DNA from: an uncultured Clostridia bacterium
GTDB taxonomy: Bacteria > Bacillota > Clostridia > Oscillospirales > Oscillospiraceae
Assembly: GCA_932222125.1 (NCBI GenBank)
Contig: CAKNZJ010000048.1
Location: 1-64,000, forward strand
Direction: 5' to 3'
DNA length: 64,000 nt
Position 1 is the first letter of the stretch. Every line of letters starts with the position of its first letter. The translations under genes were made by a program, and so were the position numbers. The notes under the pieces were generated by a model, which saw nothing but the letters and a program-made list of their open reading frames with translations, was not told the DNA's origin and ran no database searches. Below are positions 59,544 to 64,000 of the stretch, one piece after another.

Positions 59544-60002
59544 GTGAATATCGACACAAACATCAATTCCCGCCCCTGCGCTGACGGATGCGGCACTCTG
59601 CCCCCTTGCGCGCCTTTGGCGGTGCCATATGTGCCATTTCAACAAGAAGGCAGCCAAAAATACAATCAAAATGAGGCTTTGGCTCATGGTACGCTGTTCC
59701 CGGGACTAAATCTGCCCTTTCACCTGAAGGTAGATGCGCCCAATCTGCCGAAGACTCTGGCTATGGAGCTTCAGGCCCTTCAATTTGTCATTACCGAATT
59801 AGGGCTTTACCTTGATACCCACAAGAACGATACGGAGGCCTTCCAGTTATTCCAACAATACGCCAAGCTGGCCAAGGAAGGCAGAAAACGTTATGAGGCC
59901 ATGTATGGCCCGCTGACCCAAATGCAGGCCGCCCAGGAAACTGCATACACCTGGCTGGATGATCCCTGGCCCTGGGAGTATAAAGGAGGCGGCAATAAAT
60001 AA
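59544..60002 (+). CDS. Fused spore-coat protein CotJA-CotJB
   Basis: 152 residues. Residues about 20-60 match CotJA (LAVPYVPFQQEGSQKYNQ, EALAHGTLFPGLNLPF), and about 70-150 match CotJB (ELQALQFVITELGLYLDTHK, LFQQYAKLAKEGRKRYE, AYTWLDDPWPWEY). The two are usually separate genes in cotJABC operons, so this is a fusion. GTG 59544 follows AAGGAGG (59529-59535). cotJC overlaps its stop by one base (TAATG). Sporulation-specific expression is inferred by family. Confidence 0.88.
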   Translation: MNIDTNINSRPCADGCGTLPPCAPLAVPYVPFQQEGSQKYNQNEALAHGTLFPGLNLPFHLKVDAPNLPKTLAMELQALQFVITELGLYLDTHKNDTEAFQLFQQYAKLAKEGRKRYEAMYGPLTQMQAAQETAYTWLDDPWPWEYKGGGNK

Positions 60003-60598
60003 TGTTTGTTTATGAGAAAAAACTACAATACCCTGTTAAAATTAAAAACTGCAACCCCAAGTTGGCAAATGTCATTATCAGCCAGTATGGCGGCCCGGAC
60101 GGCGAACTGGGCGCTTCCCTGCGCTATCTCTCCCAACGCTATGCTATGCCCTATCCTGAGTTGAAGGGACTGCTCACTGATATAGGTACTGAGGAGTTGG
60201 GGCACTTGGAGATGATCGGCGCAATCGTGCATCAATTAACCAGAAATCTCAGCGATGATCAGGTTAAAACCGCCGGATTTGACGCATATTTTGTCGATCA
60301 TACAACCGGAATCTATCCCACAGCGGCCTCCGGTTGGCCTTATAGCGCCGCCTCAATGGCGGTAAAGGGAGATGTCATCGCGGATCTGACAGAGGACATG
60401 GCGGCAGAGCAAAAGGCGCGTGTCACCTATGATAACATTCTGCGGCTTTCCGATGATCCGGATGTCAATGATGTCATTCGCTTTCTGCGGGAGCGGGAGG
60501 TAGTCCACTTCCAGCGTTTTGGGGAGGCCGTTGCCCTAGCCAAAGAACGGGTGGATCAAAAGAATGTCTACTATGTAAATCCTGCCTTCGATAAGTAA
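60002..60598 (+). CDS. cotJC: Spore coat protein CotJC (manganese-catalase family)
   Basis: 198 residues. Start shares its A with the preceding stop. The ferritin-like di-metal motifs include YGGPDGELGASLRYLSQRYAM, GTEELGHLEMIGAIVHQL and EQKARVTYDNILRL, with REREVVHFQRFGEA. CotJC relatives are Mn-catalase-type and sit in the spore coat. It fits the peroxide-defence genes that follow on the other strand. Standard length. Confidence 0.94.
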   Translation: MFVYEKKLQYPVKIKNCNPKLANVIISQYGGPDGELGASLRYLSQRYAMPYPELKGLLTDIGTEELGHLEMIGAIVHQLTRNLSDDQVKTAGFDAYFVDHTTGIYPTAASGWPYSAASMAVKGDVIADLTEDMAAEQKARVTYDNILRLSDDPDVNDVIRFLREREVVHFQRFGEAVALAKERVDQKNVYYVNPAFDK

Positions 60599-60643
60599 TA
60601 TGCAAAGAGGACGGAGGCTGTTAGCCTCCGTCCTCTTTGCATA
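60599..60643. terminator. 21-bp perfect hairpin terminating cotJC and rubrerythrin
   Basis: 60599-60619 pairs exactly with 60623-60643 round a three-base loop, between convergent genes. A run of AT bases follows on both sides, but strong T-tracts are missing. Confidence 0.78.
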
Positions 60644-60662
60644 TTGAGTTAGTATACTAAAC

Positions 60663-61205
60663 TCAATAGTTTTTGGCGTTGATCTCAAAGTAACTCTGCG
60701 GATGGTTGCATACCGGGCACACTTTAGGAGCATCAGTGCCTACTACAATGTGACCACAGTTACGGCACTCCCATACTTTGACCTCGCTCTTGGCAAATAC
60801 TTGGGCAGTCTCCACATTATGTAACAGGGCTCGGTATCGCTCTTCGTGGTGCTTTTCCACCTCAGCGACCAGACGAAACTTGTTCGCCAGTTCAGGGAAT
60901 CCCTCTTCTTCGGCTATTTTTGCAAAACCAGCGTACATGTCTGTCCATTCGTAGTGCTCACCGTTGGCGGCAGACACCAAGTTTTCAGCAGTTCTCCCAA
61001 GGCCGTCCAGCTCCTTAAACCACAGCTTAGCATGTTCCCTCTCATTTTCTGCTGTCTTGAGAAACAAGGCGGCAATCTGCTCATAGCCCTCTTTTTTTGC
61101 CACAGAGGCAAAGTAAGTGTACTTGTTTCTGGCTTCGGATTCGCCGGCAAAGGCCGCTTGTAAGTTTTTTTCGGTCTGCGTACCCGCATACTTAGATTTG
61201 CTCAT
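60663..61205 (-). CDS. rbr: Rubrerythrin
   Basis: 180 residues. Peroxide-reducing di-iron protein of anaerobes. The ferritin-like domain shows EKNLQAAFAGESEARNKYTY, ENEREHAKLWFKELDG, and VAEVEKHHEERYRALL with iron ligands; the C-terminal rubredoxin-type domain has WECRNCGHIVVG and KVCPVCNHPQSYFE, two CxxC pairs. ATG 61205 with AGGGGATT. The Fur/PerR-type gene lies 46 bases upstream in the same direction, so both form one operon. Confidence 0.96.
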   Translation of the reverse strand: MSKSKYAGTQTEKNLQAAFAGESEARNKYTYFASVAKKEGYEQIAALFLKTAENEREHAKLWFKELDGLGRTAENLVSAANGEHYEWTDMYAGFAKIAEEEGFPELANKFRLVAEVEKHHEERYRALLHNVETAQVFAKSEVKVWECRNCGHIVVGTDAPKVCPVCNHPQSYFEINAKNY

Positions 61206-61251
61206 AATTAATCCCCTCCAAATAGTTTAAATTATGATCCTTTGACAGCAT

Positions 61252-61656
61252 TTATTCCTCTTCTGGGGCCTCCGATTTGGCGCGGCAGCTTGGGCACAGA
61301 CCTTCAAAGACCATGCGGTGGCGCTGGATTTGGAAGCCCGTCTCATTCTCTACCTGGGTATCATAATCAATCTGATAGGAGATGGGTGCGTCAAACACAC
61401 TGTCACAAGCGATGCAGAACATATGGTAGTGGTGGTCTGAGCGCAGGTCATAGCGGTCAGCCGTAGGTACCTTTACATGGGAGATTTCTCGATTTCTAGC
61501 CAGGATACTTAAATTGCGGTATACAGTGCCCCGGCTGATTCGGTTGTCTTTCTTGCGTACATCTAAATAGATCTCATCTGCGCTGGGATGATCTGTGCGA
61601 TCCCTCACCGCCTCCAAAACCAGGCTGCGCTGCTTGGTATTGCGTGTCTGTTTAAT
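61252..61656 (-). CDS. Fur-family regulator (PerR-like), apparent ATT start
   Basis: 134 residues from ATT 61656. The frame contains no ATG, GTG or TTG before TTG 61617, which would delete the first helix (NTKQRSLVLEAV) that begins Fur proteins. ATT is seven bases after GAGGTG and gives MKQTRNTKQRSLVLEAV. Domains: HPSADEIYLDVRKKDNRISRGTVYRNLSIL winged helix in adjoining segments, then metal-binding YDLRSDHHYHMFCIACDSVF and CPSC. The two CxxC pairs make a structural zinc site. It precedes rubrerythrin, so peroxide response (PerR) is likelier than iron control. An operator at its -10 suggests autoregulation. Confidence 0.85.
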   Translation of the reverse strand: MKQTRNTKQRSLVLEAVRDRTDHPSADEIYLDVRKKDNRISRGTVYRNLSILARNREISHVKVPTADRYDLRSDHHYHMFCIACDSVFDAPISYQIDYDTQVENETGFQIQRHRMVFEGLCPSCRAKSEAPEEE

Positions 61657-61700
61657 GATAACTCACCTCTAACCTGATGGGATGATATAGTCCGAGCCAC

Positions 61701-61723
61701 TAATTAAGATTTAATCTTAATTA
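61701..61723. promoter_or_regulatory. Fur/PerR-type operator, 11-1-11 perfect inverted repeat
   Basis: TAATTAAGATT (61701-61711) and AATCTTAATTA (61713-61723) are perfect inverted repeats round one T, the 7-1-7 layout of Fur/PerR boxes. It overlaps the -10 of the regulator's promoter. Confidence 0.75.
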
Positions 61724-61748
61724 TGTGCCGAAAGGGCTGATTTGTCAA
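61720..61748 (-). promoter_or_regulatory. Promoter of the Fur-family regulator and rubrerythrin
   Basis: Minus strand: TTGACA (61748-61743), 17-bp spacer, CATAAT (61725-61720). Confidence 0.8.
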
Positions 61749-61850
61749 TTGATTTTTTGATAGCGGCCGATATTTTTAATGAACATTGGCAATATGCTCA
61801 AGTAAAACCTAAAAGAAACAGGAGATCATGTACATATTTTTGCGAAATTA

Positions 61851-61879
61851 TTGACAAAATATGAATATAGAGGTATAAT
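61851..61879 (+). promoter_or_regulatory. Consensus promoter of the fatty-acid transporter
   Basis: TTGACA (61851-61856), 17-bp spacer, TATAAT (61874-61879): a perfect consensus. It lies 64 bases before the ATG. Confidence 0.92.
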
Positions 61880-61942
61880 GCACTTCGGATTCAACGACTG
61901 ATCAGAGCAAACTTATATTATGGAAGAAAGAGAGGGTAAATT

Positions 61943-63322
61943 ATGTTAAAGAAGTTTTCTAACGGATGCGTGCGCATTATGAATCGCTGGCTGCCGGATC
62001 CCTTCCTGTTCGCCATCATTCTTACCATTGTGGTATTTATTGCCGCCATGGTTGGCACGCAGCAAAACCCCGTCGAGCTAGTTTGGGCTTGGGCCGGTAA
62101 GGGAGATGTGAAGGACGGCCTATGGGGTTTGTTATCCTTCTCCATGCAGATGGCCTTGGTTCTGGTGTTGGGCTCCGCTCTGGCCACCGCCCCCATCTGT
62201 AAGAAGATCTTGCGGTCTATCGCCGGTCTAGCCAAGAGCAAGATGAGCGCCATTGTGGTCACCACTATGGTATCCACTCTTTGCTGTTGGCTGAACTGGG
62301 GATTTGGACTGATCATCGGCGCCCTGCTGGCCAAGGAAATTGCCCGCCGGGTCCGGGACGTGGACTATCCCCTGTTAATCGCCTCCGCTTATTCCGGATT
62401 TGTCATCTGGCACGCTGGCCTGTCCGGCTCTATCCCCCTGCAAATGGCCGGCGGTAAGGAGTTTGGCAAAATTGTGTACGAGGCTCCTCTCACTCACACC
62501 ATTTTCCATCCCATGAATATTATCATGTGCTTGGCAATCTTAGTATTGATGCCCCTGATCAACTATGCCATGCACCCCACAAAGGAGCATACTGTCCTAG
62601 TCAATCCCGATATCCTGGAGGATGAAGAGGCCCGCACCTATTCCATCAACACCCCCGCTGAAAAGATTGAGCACAGCAAAATCCTGTGGGCTCTGATTGT
62701 TTTAATGGGCTTTGTATATATCGTGCTCTTCTTTATCCGGGTGGGTGCTGCCAAGCTGGATCTGAACGCAGTGAACGGCATATTCCTGTTCCTGGGCCTA
62801 CTGGCTCATGGGGACTTGCGCCGCTATGTGGATGCTATCGGTGATGCGGCAGGCGGAGCGGCAGGCGTACTGCTCCAGTTCCCATTCTATGCCGGCATCA
62901 TGGGCCTGATGGTCGCTGAAAACTCAGAAGGCACCTCCCTGGCCATCATTATCGCTCGGTTCTTCACCGATATCTCAAACGACACCACTTTCCCCATGCT
63001 GACCTTCCTGTCCGGCGGTATCATCAACTTCTTTGTGCCCTCCGGCGGTGGACAGTGGGCTGTTCAGGGCCCCATCGTCATGCCGGCTGCCACCGAGATT
63101 GCTGCCCGCGCCGGAATCGACGCTACCACCTACTATGGCCGTGCCGCCATGGGTATCGCTTGGGGCGACCAGTGGACCAATATGATCCAGCCCTTCTGGG
63201 CCCTGCCTGCTTTGGGTGTGGCCGGGCTGTCTGCCAAGGATATTATGGGATATCTGGTTGTGATCCTCATCTTTGTGGCCATCGTGGCTTGCGGAGGGTT
63301 CCTCCTCTGGGGCCTGTTTTAA
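61943..63322 (+). CDS. atoE: Short-chain fatty acid transporter (AtoE family)
   Basis: 459 residues with about eleven transmembrane segments. NRWLPDPFLFAIILTIVVF at the start, LSFSMQMALVLVLGSALA, WLNWGFGLIIGALLAKEIA, YSGFVIWHAGLSGSIPL and FFVPSGGGQWAVQGPIVMPAA are the AtoE/SCFA_trans signature segments. The family takes up or exports acids such as butyrate or acetoacetate. Butyrate export by a gut anaerobe is plausible but not shown. ATG with SD AAGAGAGGG, promoter at 61851-61879, terminator after. Confidence 0.92.
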   Translation: MLKKFSNGCVRIMNRWLPDPFLFAIILTIVVFIAAMVGTQQNPVELVWAWAGKGDVKDGLWGLLSFSMQMALVLVLGSALATAPICKKILRSIAGLAKSKMSAIVVTTMVSTLCCWLNWGFGLIIGALLAKEIARRVRDVDYPLLIASAYSGFVIWHAGLSGSIPLQMAGGKEFGKIVYEAPLTHTIFHPMNIIMCLAILVLMPLINYAMHPTKEHTVLVNPDILEDEEARTYSINTPAEKIEHSKILWALIVLMGFVYIVLFFIRVGAAKLDLNAVNGIFLFLGLLAHGDLRRYVDAIGDAAGGAAGVLLQFPFYAGIMGLMVAENSEGTSLAIIIARFFTDISNDTTFPMLTFLSGGIINFFVPSGGGQWAVQGPIVMPAATEIAARAGIDATTYYGRAAMGIAWGDQWTNMIQPFWALPALGVAGLSAKDIMGYLVVILIFVAIVACGGFLLWGLF

Positions 63323-63346
63323 CAGGCAAGTTGCTCTGATCATCAT

Positions 63347-63378
63347 AAAAGACCCGCTCCCATTGGAGCGGGTCTTTT
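63347..63378 (+). terminator. Intrinsic terminator after atoE
   Basis: 14-bp stem (63347-63360 with 63365-63378), CATT loop, ending in four T. On the minus strand it can also serve the nuclease gene. Confidence 0.93.
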
Positions 63379-63401
63379 CCCATCCGTTTTTAACAATGGA
63401 T

Positions 63402-64000
63402 TCATTGTCCATTAGCCCAGCTTTCTCCTGTGGCATAATCAATGGTCACACCGGGCTGTATATTGTAGACAAACACATGAAAACACAGTCCCTCTCCCTC
63501 ATCTTCCACCGACCAGGCCTCCATTTGAACGCCTCTAGCCACTAGATCAGTTTCGTCAAAGATCGGTGTCACCCGGTAGAGCACATGATTTCCGGTTTCA
63601 TCCACATAGTGGTCCACCATGTTCTCAAAGGGAAGCATTCCCTGTACATTCATATAGCGGGTCCCTGTAATTAGATTTTTCTCGTTGGCGTTCTCTCCTG
63701 CCAACTGAAAGCCAATGAGATGACAGCGGTTATATAAGTACCGTCCATCCACAAAATCATAGGGTGCCGTGTGCCAGCCAGAGGGCTTGATTTGCCCAAT
63801 CTCGCCCCGAGGCTCAGTGGGCATTATGTCTAAGCAAATATTTGCGTAGGCTGTGCCGCAGCGGCCCAAGCTGTCCAGTGGGCTGTAGTGCTCAAAGGCC
63901 TTGGTTGTAAAGTCCTCCTGGCGGAAGTTTGGCATGTTATTTTGGAGGACCACATAAGGACTGCCGGAGTAAGGGGGGATATCCGCCAGGGTGATAGCGC
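63402..64000 (-). CDS. DNA/RNA non-specific endonuclease, partial (5' end outside window)
   Basis: At least 199 residues; the frame stays open to the window edge (AITLADIPPYSGSPY before VVLQNNMPN), so the start lies beyond base 64000. The domain resembles NucA/EndA-type nucleases. The active-site motif usually written DRGH is present as NRCHLIGFQLAGENAN, where His is the probable general base, and the Mg-binding Asn is in ENANEKNLITGTRYMNV. The upstream part may hold a signal peptide not in view. Possible roles are DNA entry or nutrient release. Confidence 0.85.
   Translation of the reverse strand, partial: AITLADIPPYSGSPYVVLQNNMPNFRQEDFTTKAFEHYSPLDSLGRCGTAYANICLDIMPTEPRGEIGQIKPSGWHTAPYDFVDGRYLYNRCHLIGFQLAGENANEKNLITGTRYMNVQGMLPFENMVDHYVDETGNHVLYRVTPIFDETDLVARGVQMEAWSVEDEGEGLCFHVFVYNIQPGVTIDYATGESWANGQ

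Noticed and set aside
61615..61617. TTG as start of the Fur-family regulator
   Set aside because: It would remove the conserved first helix and has no SD at the right distance; ATT 61656 fits both.
1..64000. CRISPR arrays, insertion sequences, prophage or rRNA operon
   Set aside because: No regularly spaced repeats, transposase genes, phage structural genes or rRNA sequence were seen.

Overview
The window reads as chromosome from an endospore-forming, anaerobic member of the Clostridia, most like the gut Oscillospiraceae (Flavonifractor/Oscillibacter/Intestinimonas type). The reasons are a fused IspH-ribosomal S1 gene, SigH, GerW, CwlD, CotJ, SpoIIM-like and SCIFF genes, an S-layer-homology protein, Rex, rubrerythrin with a Fur-family regulator, and strong SD-led starts throughout. 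The genus is inference; no rRNA is present. There is no prophage, insertion sequence or CRISPR array.

Layout. 1-1.3 kb: 3' end of an Ig-like surface protein. 1.8-9.4 kb: rRNA methyltransferase, dprA, topA, a small HTH/uncharacterised divergent pair, trmFO, plsX, acpP. 9.5-14.6 kb: rnc, scpA-scpB, DUF2953, gerW, dacF, an RsuA-type pseudouridine synthase. 14.7-20.2 kb: RpiR regulator, flavoprotein, cmk, plsC, ispH-rpsA. 20.3-26.5 kb: deoC and a nucleoside-type BMP/ABC importer. 26.5-30.1 kb (minus): CmpB-like membrane protein, DUF4364, and a three-gene peptidoglycan-binding/SpoIID-like cluster. 30.2-31.9 kb: rex and an SLH protein. 31.9-32.7 kb: gene-poor stretch with a decayed gene, then tRNA-Arg. 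32.9-37.8 kb: membrane protein, Crp/Fnr regulator, leuCDB. 38.2-44.4 kb: a divergent CoaX homologue, aminotransferase, DUF1858, trmK, Nif3-like, cwlD, radA. 44.5-46.4 kb: a 39-codon small ORF, a Xer-type recombinase and an amidase-domain protein. 46.5-51.8 kb: fbaA, PPi-type pfk, a pseudogene, ATP-type pfkA and purB. 51.9-57.5 kb (minus): zinc-ribbon protein, sigH, the ruvCAB operon with a DUF6054 gene inside it, xerD-like, SpoIIM-like. 57.8-60.6 kb: SCIFF maturase and SCIFF peptide, then a fused CotJA-CotJB and CotJC. 60.7-63.3 kb: rubrerythrin, Fur/PerR-type regulator, short-chain fatty acid transporter. 63.4-64 kb: partial nuclease.

How it works together. Most genes are housekeeping (lipid and isoprenoid supply, RNA modification, chromosome segregation, recombination, glycolysis, leucine synthesis) interleaved with sporulation genes. 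Nucleoside scavenging is coherent: importer plus deoxyribose-phosphate aldolase. Oxidative-stress defence is coherent: regulator, rubrerythrin and a Mn-catalase-type CotJC. Many units have a sigma-A promoter with 17-bp spacing and a strong intrinsic terminator.

The points most worth a second look are: two genes that appear to start at AUA (ispH) and AUU (Fur homologue); an internal consensus SD plus ATG inside ispH-rpsA that could give free S1; a CoaX paralogue with altered catalytic motifs; a CotJA-CotJB fusion; an unannotated SCIFF peptide; two pseudogenes; a 27-bp perfect hairpin after the BMP gene; a small ORF wrapped round a hairpin upstream of a recombinase; and the peptidoglycan-binding cluster that lacks signal peptides.
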